Positions 8,561 to 17,182 of a stretch of 58,615 nucleotides of DNA are shown in pieces. The notes below the pieces were generated by a model. It saw nothing but the letters and a program-made list of their open reading frames with translations. It was not told where the DNA came from and ran no database searches. A program made the translations under genes and the position numbers. Source of the DNA: Hyphomicrobiales bacterium (GTDB taxonomy: Bacteria > Pseudomonadota > Alphaproteobacteria > Rhizobiales > Xanthobacteraceae); assembly GCA_009377695.1 (NCBI GenBank), contig WHTP01000021.1, positions 1 to 58,615 on the forward strand, read 5' to 3'. Numbering within the stretch: the stretch's first letter is position 1; each line of letters starts with the position of its first letter.

Positions 8561-9202
8561 ATGACCGAAACAATGGCGGAGACAGTGATCTGGGAGAGAG
8601 ACCTCCCACGCAATACGGGCTTTGCATTCGATCTCAAGAAGGGCCAGTCGGTCCGCATCCGCTCGCAGACCATCATCGATTTCGTCTGCTTCAACCGCGA
8701 CAATCTGCGCGAGCGCTTCGACCAGGCGCGCACCAAGGCGAACCAGCGCAAGGTGTTCATCTCGACCGGCGACATGCTGGTCTCGAAGCTCAACAACACG
8801 ATGATGACCATCGTCGAGGATACCTTCAAGGAAGGCCATCACGACCTGCAGGAAGGCATGTGCAGCCGCAAGCGCCACGAGCTCGCGGCTGCGCGCGGCA
8901 TGTGGGAGAAAACCTACGGCCGCCCGCTGTCGGAGATGCCACCGCGCGGCTGCACCGAGAACCTCGCCACCATCCTCGCGCCTTATGGCATCGCGCTGGA
9001 GGACGTGCCCAGCCCGTTCAACATCTTTCAGCACATGATCATTCATCCCGATGGCGAGCTTGAGCATTCCAAGATCCGCCCGAAGCCGCCGGGTGCGCGT
9101 GTGACGCTGCGGGCCGAGATGGATTTGCTGGCGGCGCTTAGTACCTGTCCGGACGTGACGGTGGGCGGCACAACGGGCGCGACCGTGACGGTGCTGGGGT
9201 AG
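8561..9202 (+). CDS. DUF1989 / urea carboxylase-associated family protein
   Basis: The 213-residue protein matches the DUF1989 family found beside urea carboxylase and allophanate hydrolase genes and implicated in carboxyguanidine or urea-type nitrogen metabolism. Signatures seen are the N-terminal GQSVRIRSQTIIDFVCFN, SPFNIFQHM in the middle, and the C-terminal RAEMDLLAALSTCPDVTVGG, whose cysteine is conserved in the family. ATG 8561 follows GGGAGC. It is divergent from the aldehyde dehydrogenase gene and convergent with a UbiD gene. No urea carboxylase gene is in the window, but an AtzE-type amidohydrolase set of related nitrogen chemistry lies 24 kb downstream. Confidence 0.8.
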   Translation: MTETMAETVIWERDLPRNTGFAFDLKKGQSVRIRSQTIIDFVCFNRDNLRERFDQARTKANQRKVFISTGDMLVSKLNNTMMTIVEDTFKEGHHDLQEGMCSRKRHELAAARGMWEKTYGRPLSEMPPRGCTENLATILAPYGIALEDVPSPFNIFQHMIIHPDGELEHSKIRPKPPGARVTLRAEMDLLAALSTCPDVTVGGTTGATVTVLG

Positions 9203-9205
9203 CTC

Positions 9206-9309
9206 GTAGCCCGCATTGAGCCATAAGCGCGTTTACGCGCGTCTTCGACGCGCTATGGCGAAATGCGGGGCAAACGGTCCCGGATTTCGCTGCGTTCAAT
9301 CCGGGCTAC
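9206..9309. repeat. GTAG-type palindromic repeat (family B, copy 1) with nested hairpin
   Basis: Two inverted units face each other: GTAGCCCGCATTGAG at the left and TTCAATCCGGGCTAC at the right. GTAG at the foot of an imperfect hairpin is the hallmark of REP sequences mobilised by RAYT enzymes. A hairpin starting CCATAAGCGCG and ending CGCGCTATGG is nested at 9221-9258. It sits between convergent stop codons. The second family member is at 12352-12425, so the UbiD pair is bracketed by this repeat. Confidence 0.7.
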
Positions 9310-9314
9310 AATCA

Positions 9315-10739
9315 CTACAGCTCACCCTTCAACACCTTGCCCCATTTATCCGCAATCGCTCGCGCCTCGCCCTGTGAGAGCGCCGACGTCGGCGGATATT
9401 TGTCGATCCAGGGGAACGGCTTGCACGCCTCGATGATCGCCTTGGAATGCGAGGTCACGCCGCGGCGTTTGTTCTCGTCGGGGATGCGCGGATCAAGCGC
9501 CGACGACCAGGCGTCGCGCACGATGTCGATCTGCTCGGCGGGCTCGCAGCGCGTGGTGATCGCCCACATCACGTCGTTGATGTCTGAGGGATCGACGTCC
9601 TCGTCCACGACCACGACCAGGCGGCCCATATAGGCGTTGGCAGCGGCGATCAGCCCTGCGCGCTTGGCGTGGCCGGCATAACGCTGCCTGATCGCCACCA
9701 CTGTCATGAGCTGCGCAACATGCTGCCAGACGCCGACCACGTCGGTGACTCCCGCCATCTCCAGGTTGCTCCAGATGCCCGCTGCGCGGAACGGCAGGCC
9801 GAAGTGGAAGCGCGGCGGCTTCATCGGCGGCGAACCGAGTAGGATCGGATCGTTGCGATGGTAGATCGCGTCAACGCGCATCACCGGACACGGCCGCGCG
9901 TCAGCGGCGTAGTAGCCGGTGAACTCGCCGAACGGGCCTTCCGGCAGCGTCTCCGTATCGGGCGACATCAGCTCGCCTTCGAGGATGATCTCGGCATGCG
10001 CGGGCAGCGGCAGACCGGTCTTCGGCCCCGCGATCACCTCAACCGGCGCGCCCTTGATCGCGCCCGCGAACTCATACTCGGATTGGCCCGCCGCGAGATA
10101 TTCAAAGCCCGCGATGAACAGCGCCGGATCCATGCCGCCGACGATCGCGAGCGGGCAGGCTTTTCCCGCGTCCCAGTATTTCCGCGCGATGATCGCGCCG
10201 TGGCGGCCCTGATGGTCGAATTGCACGGTGACCTTGTCCTTGGCGTGCACCTGCACGCGGTAGATCGACGAATTGATCCAGCCCGACTCAGGATCGCGCA
10301 TGATCACGATCGAGCCCGAGCCGATGTAGCGGCCACCATCCTTGGTGTGCCACACCGGCGCTGGTAGGTTGCCCAAATCCACCGCGTCGCCTTTGACGCT
10401 GTTCTCCAGGAACGCCGCGTCCTTCACCGTCACCGGCTTGTGGCTTTTGAGCGTCTGGCGCTTGGCCATCCAGGCCTTCAGCGCGTCAAGCGGCCGCAAC
10501 GAAGGATCGATCCCCAGCGCGAGCGCCGCGCGCTGCGGACTGGTGGTGGCGTTGGTGAAGATGCGGAAGCCCGCCGGATAGCCTTTGATGCGATCGAACA
10601 GCAGCGCCGGGCATTCCGGCATTCCGGCCGCGACCTCGGTGATCCCGCCGAGCTCGATGTGCGGATCGGCATCCATCACCCGCCGCAACGCGCCGAGCTT
10701 TTCGACCTCGGCGATGAATTCGCGCAAATCCTTGTACAT
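9315..10739 (-). CDS. UbiD family decarboxylase (1)
   Basis: The 474-residue protein belongs to the UbiD/Fdc family, which uses prenylated FMN for reversible decarboxylation of aromatic or unsaturated acids. Visible motifs are IYRVQ (arginine of the prFMN/substrate site), PEGPFGEFTGYY with the two active-site glutamates, and YHRNDPILLG. ATG 10739 was chosen because the family starts at the helix YKDLREFIAEVEKLG, and AAGGAAGG lies upstream; the in-frame extension upstream is unlike the family. It is divergent from a second UbiD gene 128 bases away, suggesting a shared control region. No UbiX (prFMN synthase) gene is seen in the window. Confidence 0.9.
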   Translation of the reverse strand: MYKDLREFIAEVEKLGALRRVMDADPHIELGGITEVAAGMPECPALLFDRIKGYPAGFRIFTNATTSPQRAALALGIDPSLRPLDALKAWMAKRQTLKSHKPVTVKDAAFLENSVKGDAVDLGNLPAPVWHTKDGGRYIGSGSIVIMRDPESGWINSSIYRVQVHAKDKVTVQFDHQGRHGAIIARKYWDAGKACPLAIVGGMDPALFIAGFEYLAAGQSEYEFAGAIKGAPVEVIAGPKTGLPLPAHAEIILEGELMSPDTETLPEGPFGEFTGYYAADARPCPVMRVDAIYHRNDPILLGSPPMKPPRFHFGLPFRAAGIWSNLEMAGVTDVVGVWQHVAQLMTVVAIRQRYAGHAKRAGLIAAANAYMGRLVVVVDEDVDPSDINDVMWAITTRCEPAEQIDIVRDAWSSALDPRIPDENKRRGVTSHSKAIIEACKPFPWIDKYPPTSALSQGEARAIADKWGKVLKGEL

Positions 10740-10867
10740 CCAGGTTCGGCCTTCCTTGGTCAGCAACGGTGCAACTGTAGCACGGCCGCCGCCTTCGGCC
10801 TCGGCCGTGCCAGTATGACAAGCTGCACCATGCCGGATATAAAGAACCCGCAAGGGAGAAACAAAAA

Positions 10868-12355
10868 ATGACCGCAGGAAGCAACATCGCCGCTCACATC
10901 GCCTATGACGACCTGCGCGAGTGGCTTAGCGCTGCCGAGCGCCTTGGCGAGGTGAAGCACCTCAAAGGCGCCACCTGGCAGGAGGACATCGGGCTGGTTG
11001 CGGAAGCGATCCTGCGGGCGGAGAACGGGCCCTGCGTGGTGTTCGACGAAGTGCCCGGCTGTCCCAAGGGTTTCCGGCTGCTGCTCAACATGTTCGCCGG
11101 CGTCCGCCGCAACATGACGCTCGGCTTCCCCGACCACCTCACCAAATGGGAGCTGAGCGACGCTTATAGAGAAGCTTACCTAGCAGACCCGAAAATCATC
11201 AAACACGAGATCGTCGAGGACGGCCCGGTATTCGAAAACATTGTCACCGGCGACGACATCGACGTCACGAAATTCCCCTCGCCGATCTGGCATGAGAAGG
11301 ACGGCGGCCGCTACATCGGCACCGGCACCTACAGCGTCACCCGCGACCCGGAGGAGAACTGGCTCAATGCCGGCGCGTATCGGGCACAAGTCCATGACAA
11401 GAAGACCGTTGGTCTCGTCACGGCGAAGGGCCATCACGGTTGGATCCATCGCGAAAAATATTTTGCGCGTGGCGAGAAGATGCCGATCGCGATGGTGCTC
11501 GGCGGCGATCCGCTCGCCTTCTTCTACGGCGGCGTCGAAGCGCCCTACGGCACCTTCGAGATCGACATCATCGGAGGCATGCGCGGGCGCGCTGTGAAGA
11601 TGGTACGCGGCAAGGTCACCGGCCTGCCCTTCCCAGCCAACGCCGAGGTCGTGCTGGAAGGATGGGTCGATCCGGTGAAGCGCCATCCGGAAGGCCCGTT
11701 CGGCGAATGGAGCGGCCACTACGCGGGCGGCGTGCGCGATCTGCCGGTGATGGAGATCGAGGCGATCTATCATCGCAACGATCCGATCATGCTGGGCGTG
11801 CCGCCGATGGGCGGCGGGCCCGATGAGATGGCGCGCTACCGCGCGGTGATGCGCTCGGCGATCATCAAGCAGAACATGGTCAATGCCGGCGTGCCGGGCG
11901 TGAACCAGGTGTGGTGCCACGAGGTCGGCGGCGCGCGCATGCTGCACGCCGTGTCGATCACGCAGCGCTATCCCGGCCATGCGGTGCAGGCCGCGAACAT
12001 CGCGGCGCAATGCGGCGCGTCGGCCTATGCCTCGAAATACATCGTGGTGTGCGACGACGATGTCGACGTGACCAATCTCGACCACATGCTGTGGGCGATG
12101 ATCACCCGCACCGATCCGGCCGAGTCGATCCAGTTCATCAGGGGCTCATGGGATTCGAGCGCCGATCCCGCGATCCCGCCCTCGCGTCGCAAGGCCGGCG
12201 ACATGACGCATTCGGTCGCGCTGATCAACGCCTGCAAGCCGTTCCACTGGAAGGACGAGTTTCCACCCTCGAATACGCCGAGCCCGGAGATTGCGAGGAA
12301 AGCACGCGAAAAATTCGGGTGGCTGTTGAACGGGAAGGAGCCGGGGTCATCGTAG
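10868..12355 (+). CDS. UbiD family decarboxylase (2)
   Basis: This 495-residue UbiD-family member shows AYRAQVHDKKTVG, the active-site block PEGPFGEWSGHYAGG, YHRNDPIMLGVPPMGGG and RYPGHAVQAANIAAQ. ATG 10868 follows AAGGGAG. The decarboxylase or carboxylase substrate is unknown; UbiD sequences resolve poorly by family alone. The last codon and TAG stop (12353-12355) lie in a GTAG repeat that begins at 12352. It is divergent from UbiD 1, and the two have clearly different sequences, so this is not a recent duplication. Confidence 0.9.
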   Translation: MTAGSNIAAHIAYDDLREWLSAAERLGEVKHLKGATWQEDIGLVAEAILRAENGPCVVFDEVPGCPKGFRLLLNMFAGVRRNMTLGFPDHLTKWELSDAYREAYLADPKIIKHEIVEDGPVFENIVTGDDIDVTKFPSPIWHEKDGGRYIGTGTYSVTRDPEENWLNAGAYRAQVHDKKTVGLVTAKGHHGWIHREKYFARGEKMPIAMVLGGDPLAFFYGGVEAPYGTFEIDIIGGMRGRAVKMVRGKVTGLPFPANAEVVLEGWVDPVKRHPEGPFGEWSGHYAGGVRDLPVMEIEAIYHRNDPIMLGVPPMGGGPDEMARYRAVMRSAIIKQNMVNAGVPGVNQVWCHEVGGARMLHAVSITQRYPGHAVQAANIAAQCGASAYASKYIVVCDDDVDVTNLDHMLWAMITRTDPAESIQFIRGSWDSSADPAIPPSRRKAGDMTHSVALINACKPFHWKDEFPPSNTPSPEIARKAREKFGWLLNGKEPGSS

Positions 12356-12425
12356 CCCCGGATTGAGGGCAGCGAAATCTGGGGACTGACTGTCCCGCAT
12401 TTTGCTCTGTTCAATGCGGGCTACG
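12352..12425. repeat. GTAG-type palindromic repeat (family B, copy 2)
   Basis: GTAGCCCCGGATTGAG at the left and TTCAATGCGGGCTAC at the right form an inverted pair around a stem with GGGGACTGACTGTCCC at its tip. The TAG of the left GTAG is the stop codon of UbiD gene 2. Confidence 0.7.
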
Positions 12426-12472
12426 GTTGTCTTTCGCTCTCTCCGCAACGGAAGGATTGATCTCTCAACGAA

Positions 12473-12500
12473 TTGACAATCCAATACGCGCTGCTAGGAA
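12473..12500 (+). promoter_or_regulatory. Candidate sigma-70 promoter for the toxin-like gene
   Basis: TTGACA at 12473-12478 is a perfect -35 box. TAGGAA at 12495-12500 could be the -10 with a 16-base spacer. The stretch is more A/T-rich than its surroundings and ends 26 to 71 bases before the candidate start codons. Confidence 0.4.
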
Positions 12501-12571
12501 TTTATTCTTGAATCGGCGTGCCGCGGATGGTAGGATTGTTTCCTTATCAACCCATCCGAGGTCAAAGCCCG

Positions 12572-13579
12572 ATGCCCCCTCCCTCTCAATTCGCCAATGA
12601 AATTGCACGCCTGATGCGCGACCCAGACGCGATGCGCCCCGAATGGGAGCGCATGCAGCGGTCCGGTGGGCGCAGTCACTACGATCCCACGCAGCCGCGT
12701 GTCCCTGCCGGCAATTCCGATGGCGGTCAGTGGACGGATACCGGTCAGGGCGCTGGCGTCCAGCCCGCGAATTCTTCCGAGGAAATCGCCAAAGAGATTG
12801 CCCGCCTGATGCAGGATCCTGACGCGCCACGCCACGGACGCGAGGGCATGCAGGCGTTCGGGCCGGGTGTGCCCGCCGGACATCCCGAGCACCGCGAGCG
12901 GACCGACACAGGTAGCGCCATCACTCCTTACGACCGCACCGAAGGCGAGCAGCCGCAACTTGCGCAGTTTTCGCCCAATCGTCCGCCGGTTCGCCCAGGA
13001 CCGATCGGAGTGCTGCTGTCTCTGTTCGCCGCACTGTCGGCTCGAAATACGCCTACCCAACGAGCAACCTTCGACTTCAACGCAAGAGAGTTTTTGCGCG
13101 ATCCACTCCGTGAACTCGATCGGGCCAATGTAAGGCAACTAAATCAAAGGGAGGTCGAAAACGTCTGCAGAAAACTTGATGACGTACAGCGGCGAACAGA
13201 CAGAATCGCAAGCACGGTACGGGCTGACAGACCAGATTCGACCGCCCAACAGCACGGCACGGCTGTCCACACGCGCATCGCGCAGGAGATCAACGAGCCT
13301 CGCAAGCCGGATGGCAGCCCTAAGGATCCAAACTATCGTGCCGAAGTCTCATACTGGAAGATGGAGGAAGACGGCGTATACGGGAGGAAGGATTCGATCC
13401 GCATCGATGTGCTGGAGAATGCTGGTCGCGGCGTTGTTTGCGTATATGATATCAAGACCGGGCAAAGCAGGCGCAGCGGGCTGAACTTGGACCGAATGCT
13501 TGAAATTGCGAAAAATGTGCTCGGGGCATACCCCCACGTTCAACGCGTTATCATCACCGAGGTCAGGCCTCGCCGATGA
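12572..13579 (+). CDS. Polymorphic-toxin-like protein with C-terminal RecB-like PD-(D/E)XK nuclease domain
   Basis: The 335-residue product has two parts. Residues 1-120 hold two copies of a unit of about 65-75 residues: EIARLMRDPDA...RVPAGNSDGGQWTDTG, then EIARLMQDPDA...GVPAGHPEHRERTDTG. The 'VPAG.PDGGQWT' motif recurs in alphaproteobacterial proteins with variable C-termini. The C-terminal domain shows the RecB-type nuclease order: H233 in GTAVHTRIAQE, E258 in AEVSYW, D279 in SIRIDVLE, then D293-I-K295 in VYDIKTGQ, followed by a helix and a final strand. I infer DNA cleavage; this is motif reading only. ATG 12572 has GAGGT at 9 bases; ATG 12527 and GTG 12518 are possible. The next gene overlaps by 4 bases, as immunity genes often do. 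No signal peptide or secretion marker is seen. Confidence 0.6.
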   Translation: MPPPSQFANEIARLMRDPDAMRPEWERMQRSGGRSHYDPTQPRVPAGNSDGGQWTDTGQGAGVQPANSSEEIAKEIARLMQDPDAPRHGREGMQAFGPGVPAGHPEHRERTDTGSAITPYDRTEGEQPQLAQFSPNRPPVRPGPIGVLLSLFAALSARNTPTQRATFDFNAREFLRDPLRELDRANVRQLNQREVENVCRKLDDVQRRTDRIASTVRADRPDSTAQQHGTAVHTRIAQEINEPRKPDGSPKDPNYRAEVSYWKMEEDGVYGRKDSIRIDVLENAGRGVVCVYDIKTGQSRRSGLNLDRMLEIAKNVLGAYPHVQRVIITEVRPRR

Positions 13580-14244
13580 CAACCATCGCGCAAGTCAAAC
13601 AGGTGGTGCAGCCGCTTCTTCAGCGCAATCCTGACCTTGCGCTGGTTGGGCGCCGAGTGATCATCAAGCCCATTCACCACATCCTGCGCGGCATAAGTAT
13701 TGGGCGAAGCATCAACCCCGCGCTATTCATCCCGGCCTGGGCCGTCGTATTCCTGTTTGAACCGAGAGACAGCCTTTCGTTGAACTGGGGTGAGCGGATT
13801 TACAAAGTTACCTGGGACGTCGCCGATCCCGATTTGCCAACAAAGATGTGCGAGGCAATTGAGGAGCAAGCGCTTCCACTGGTACGCCCGATTAAGACGA
13901 TCGATGATTTCGTCGGATTCGCAACGAAAGAGCGTTTTCGTGATACATACTTGGACCTGTACGAACATCGCAAAATCTTTGTCGACATCGCCCGCGGCGA
14001 CCTCGAGTCTGCCCGCTCAATCTGCGAGTACATGGCCACCGATCGTGCAAAGCATCGGTATCTCCCTTTGAAGATGGACGAAGAATACAACCGCATCACC
14101 AAGGAGCTCTGCCCGCTCATTGCAGCGAACGACCGGCCCGGCCTCGCCCGTTTACTTCACAAGTATGAGGAGGGCTCCGTTCGGGCCATGAAACTTGAAA
14201 AATATTGGGAGCCGACGCCGTTCCCAATCGAGTTGGAATCGTGA
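13576..14244 (+). CDS. Putative immunity protein of the nuclease-like toxin
   Basis: The 222-residue protein has no family I recognise. It contains IIKPIHHILRGISIGRS and INPALFIPAWAVVFLFEP, probably core strands, and an acidic helical second half (DEEYNRITKELCPLIAANDRPGLARLL). It has no signal peptide and no certain membrane span, so it is probably cytoplasmic. The start codon overlaps the last four bases of the toxin-like gene (CGATGAC), so the two are translationally coupled. Composition is visibly less GC-rich than the flanking genes, which fits horizontal transfer. The immunity role is inferred from position, size and coupling. The downstream gene is convergent. Confidence 0.5.
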   Translation: MTTIAQVKQVVQPLLQRNPDLALVGRRVIIKPIHHILRGISIGRSINPALFIPAWAVVFLFEPRDSLSLNWGERIYKVTWDVADPDLPTKMCEAIEEQALPLVRPIKTIDDFVGFATKERFRDTYLDLYEHRKIFVDIARGDLESARSICEYMATDRAKHRYLPLKMDEEYNRITKELCPLIAANDRPGLARLLHKYEEGSVRAMKLEKYWEPTPFPIELES

Positions 14245-14273
14245 ACGACGCGCCAGGATCATGAGCGCTCCGC

Positions 14274-15335
14274 CTAACTATATCCCCGCGGAATAATCCA
14301 TCCATCCCGCGCCGCAACCGCCACCGCACTCCCCGGCTCCGGCGGCGGTCCTGCGTGCTCGACCTTCAGCTCCGGCGCGCCGTCCGCATCAGGCTGCACG
14401 GTCACGAGCGTGGCGGCGCCGTGATAGGCGCCACCGGTGACGCGCCCGCGGATGCCGCCGCCATTCGTGGCGATCGAGAGGTCCTCCGCGCGGAGGCACA
14501 GCGAGCGCCGCTCGCCGGATGCCCCGGCGCCGCGCGCCGGCAGCCGCGTGCCCCAGATGTCGACCACCACGCGCTCGCTGGTACGGCCGATCACCAGCGC
14601 CGGCACCACGATGCCGCGACCGACGAAGCGCGCGACCATCTCGGTCGCCGGCTCGGCATAGAGCGTGCGCGGTGACGCCACCTGTTCAACGCCTCCGGCA
14701 TCCATGACGGCAACGCGATCGGCGAGCGCCAAAGCTTCGGCCTGGTCATGGGTCACGTAGATGAAGGTCGTGCCGAGCTCCTTGTGGAAGCGTGCGAACT
14801 CCATCTGCATCGTCTCACGCAGATGCACGTCGAGATTGGCGAGCGGCTCATCGAGCAGCACAACGTCCGGGCGCATGGCGAGACAGCGCGCGAGCGCGAC
14901 ACGCTGGCGCTGGCCACCGGACAATTCATGCGGACGCCGCTCCGCCATGCCTGCGAGGCCAACCATCTCGAGCGCCTCGCTGACGCGGCGCACACGTTCC
15001 TCCTCCTTGACGCGACGCACGCGCAGCGCAAAGGCGACATTCTCGGCGACGCTCATATGCGGCCACAGCGCGTAAGACTGGAACACCATGCCGATGCGCC
15101 GCTTCTCCGGCGGCAACGCCCACCCCGGGCGGCCGACCAGCACGTCGCCGAGCTTCACGATGCCGTCGTCCGGAATCTCGAAGCCCGCCACCAGCCGCAG
15201 CAGCGTGGTCTTGCCACAGCCGGACGGGCCAAGCAGCGCGAAAAACTCGCCGTCTGCGATCTCAAGGCTCGCGCCTTCGACGGCGCGCGTCTCGCCGAAC
15301 CGCTTCGACACGTTATCGAACGTCACGCCCGCCAC
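14274..15335 (-). CDS. ABC transporter ATP-binding protein, Fe3+/spermidine/putrescine type
   Basis: The 353-residue ATPase energises an importer. Walker A GPSGCGKT is at 36-43, a Q-loop lies in MVFQSYALWPHMSVAENV, the signature is LSGGQRQRVALARCLA, Walker B VVLLDEP and the H-loop THDQAEALAL. The C-terminal third (LCLRAEDLSIATNGG, VTGGAYHGAATLV) is a TOBE domain. It overlaps the permease gene by 13 bases and ends the operon binding protein - permease - ATPase. The fold and length match FbpC/PotA; the substrate should be judged from the binding protein. Confidence 0.92.
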   Translation of the reverse strand: MAGVTFDNVSKRFGETRAVEGASLEIADGEFFALLGPSGCGKTTLLRLVAGFEIPDDGIVKLGDVLVGRPGWALPPEKRRIGMVFQSYALWPHMSVAENVAFALRVRRVKEEERVRRVSEALEMVGLAGMAERRPHELSGGQRQRVALARCLAMRPDVVLLDEPLANLDVHLRETMQMEFARFHKELGTTFIYVTHDQAEALALADRVAVMDAGGVEQVASPRTLYAEPATEMVARFVGRGIVVPALVIGRTSERVVVDIWGTRLPARGAGASGERRSLCLRAEDLSIATNGGGIRGRVTGGAYHGAATLVTVQPDADGAPELKVEHAGPPPEPGSAVAVAARDGWIIPRGYS

Positions 15336-17047
15336 GGCACCACTCCTTCTGGCAGGTTGCGCGCCATCAGGCTCGTGAAGAACGCAAGCGCCAGCGTCAC
15401 CGCGATCGATATGGTCGCGACCGCGGCGGCGGCCGGCGAATTGCCTTCGTAATGCAGAAAGAACACGGCAACGCCGAGGGTCTCGTTCCCAGTCGACCAG
15501 AGCAGCACCGACACGGTCAGCTCGTTAAATGCCGTCATGAAGATGAGCAATGCACCGGCCGCTGCCGATGGCGCAACCGCCGGAAGGATGACTGACGTGA
15601 GCCTCCGGAGGACTCCGGCGCCGGCGACCTGCGCCGCCTCGTCGAGAGTCTTGCTGACTGTCTCCATGCCGGCCACCGTGGGCCGCAGCGCCAGCGCGAG
15701 AAACCGCGCGAGATAGGCGACGAGAATGATGCCAAGCGTACCGTAGAGGCTGATGTCGGTGAACGGGATAGGCGGGAGAAAGACGAGGATGATCGCGATC
15801 GCAAGCACGGTACCCGGTACCGCATAGGGCGCGTCCGCCAGGATATCGAGCGCGCAGGCGGCGGGATTCCTGCGCATGGTCGAGAGGTAAGCAAGCGGCA
15901 CAGCGACTGCGGCGCTCACCGCCGCGGCGGCAAACGCCAGCATGAAGCTGTTGACGAAGGCGCGCAGGGTCGATTCCTGCTCAAACAACGCGAAGCGGTA
16001 GTGGTCGAGCGTCGCGGTGCCGATGCTGAGCGGCACGCCAAGCGCGGGCGCCAGCGATGATGCGAGCAAGGCGAGGAGCGGCAGGATCGCGATGCACGCG
16101 AGCGCGATCCACAGCAGCAATTCCATCAGGATGCGGCCACGGCCGAGCCGGAACGGGCGCAGCGGCGCGCTCGTCCCGTCGGTGGCAAAGCCACCGCGGC
16201 GCACGGCGAGCGCACGCAGCAGCAGTCCGATCACCGCCAGCGCCGTGAGGATCAGCGCCAGCGCCGCGACCTCGCCCAGCACGCGCGGGCCAAAGCCTTG
16301 CAGCCGCTGATAGATCAGCGTGGTCAGCACGGTGTAACGGCCGGGAATGCCGAGCATCGCCGGAATGCCGAAATTCCCGATCGAGGTGACGAAGGCGAGC
16401 GCCGCGCCGGCCAGCATCGCAGGCGAGGCGAGCGGCACGATCACCGATGCCGTGACGCGCAGCGGATGTGCACCGCCGAGACGCGCGGCCTCGATCAGGT
16501 CGCGCGGCACGTTGCGCAGACCCGCGCGCACCGCGAGGAACACGAGCGTCGAGCTTTCGATGCCCATGACCAGCACGATCCCCCACATCGAATAGAGCGG
16601 ATTGGTCGCGCCCGGCGCCGGTGCCAGCCCGAGCGGGCCAAGAATCAAGCTGTTCGCGCCGGTGAGTTCGATCCAGGCGAGCGCCGTGATCTGCGACGGC
16701 ACCAGCAGGGGCAGCATCGCGATGAAGGTGAGCGCCGCCTTCGCACGCACGTCGGTGAGCGTGAGCGCGACAGCGGCCGCGGTGCCGATGACCACCGATA
16801 CGGCCGTCGCCAGCAGGCTCGATTCGAGCGTGTTGACGAGGGCGCGTTGCGTCGCCGCGCTCTGCCATTGCCCGAGCAGCAGGCCCAGTGGTTCGCCGCT
16901 CGCGCCCGGCAACAGCGATTCAACGAAAAGCCGGGCAAGCGGCCAGAGTCCGAGCGCGGCGACGTAGCAGGTCAGGACCGCGAGCAGCGCGGTTTCGCTG
17001 GAAAACAGCGATCGCACCGGCAACGCCATGGCCGAGGAACGAAACAA
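15323..17047 (-). CDS. ABC transporter permease, duplicated Fe3+ type (FbpB-like)
   Basis: The 574-residue membrane protein carries two permease domains in one chain, as in FbpB/ThiP. Many hydrophobic segments are visible, with EAA loops in each half: LIEAARLGGAHPLRVTASVIVPLASP in the first and LDEAAQVAGAGVLRRLTSVILPAVAPS in the second. These loops contact the ATPase. The start is taken as TTG 17047 because GGAG precedes it; ATG 17029 is the alternative and lacks a ribosome site. It overlaps the ATPase gene by 13 bases and follows the binding protein gene after 135 bases. Confidence 0.9.
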   Translation of the reverse strand: MFRSSAMALPVRSLFSSETALLAVLTCYVAALGLWPLARLFVESLLPGASGEPLGLLLGQWQSAATQRALVNTLESSLLATAVSVVIGTAAAVALTLTDVRAKAALTFIAMLPLLVPSQITALAWIELTGANSLILGPLGLAPAPGATNPLYSMWGIVLVMGIESSTLVFLAVRAGLRNVPRDLIEAARLGGAHPLRVTASVIVPLASPAMLAGAALAFVTSIGNFGIPAMLGIPGRYTVLTTLIYQRLQGFGPRVLGEVAALALILTALAVIGLLLRALAVRRGGFATDGTSAPLRPFRLGRGRILMELLLWIALACIAILPLLALLASSLAPALGVPLSIGTATLDHYRFALFEQESTLRAFVNSFMLAFAAAAVSAAVAVPLAYLSTMRRNPAACALDILADAPYAVPGTVLAIAIILVFLPPIPFTDISLYGTLGIILVAYLARFLALALRPTVAGMETVSKTLDEAAQVAGAGVLRRLTSVILPAVAPSAAAGALLIFMTAFNELTVSVLLWSTGNETLGVAVFFLHYEGNSPAAAAVATISIAVTLALAFFTSLMARNLPEGVVPWRA

Positions 17048-17182
17048 CTTGGAACTCCACCCGACCGTCCGCTGGCGCGGATGATCCCGGTCGCGACCAT
17101 CCTAAAGCGGAGCGGCCTTGTCCATATGGATTGATGATAGCTGGAGGCTATGCAACCAAGCACCGTGCCCAATTGAACGATT

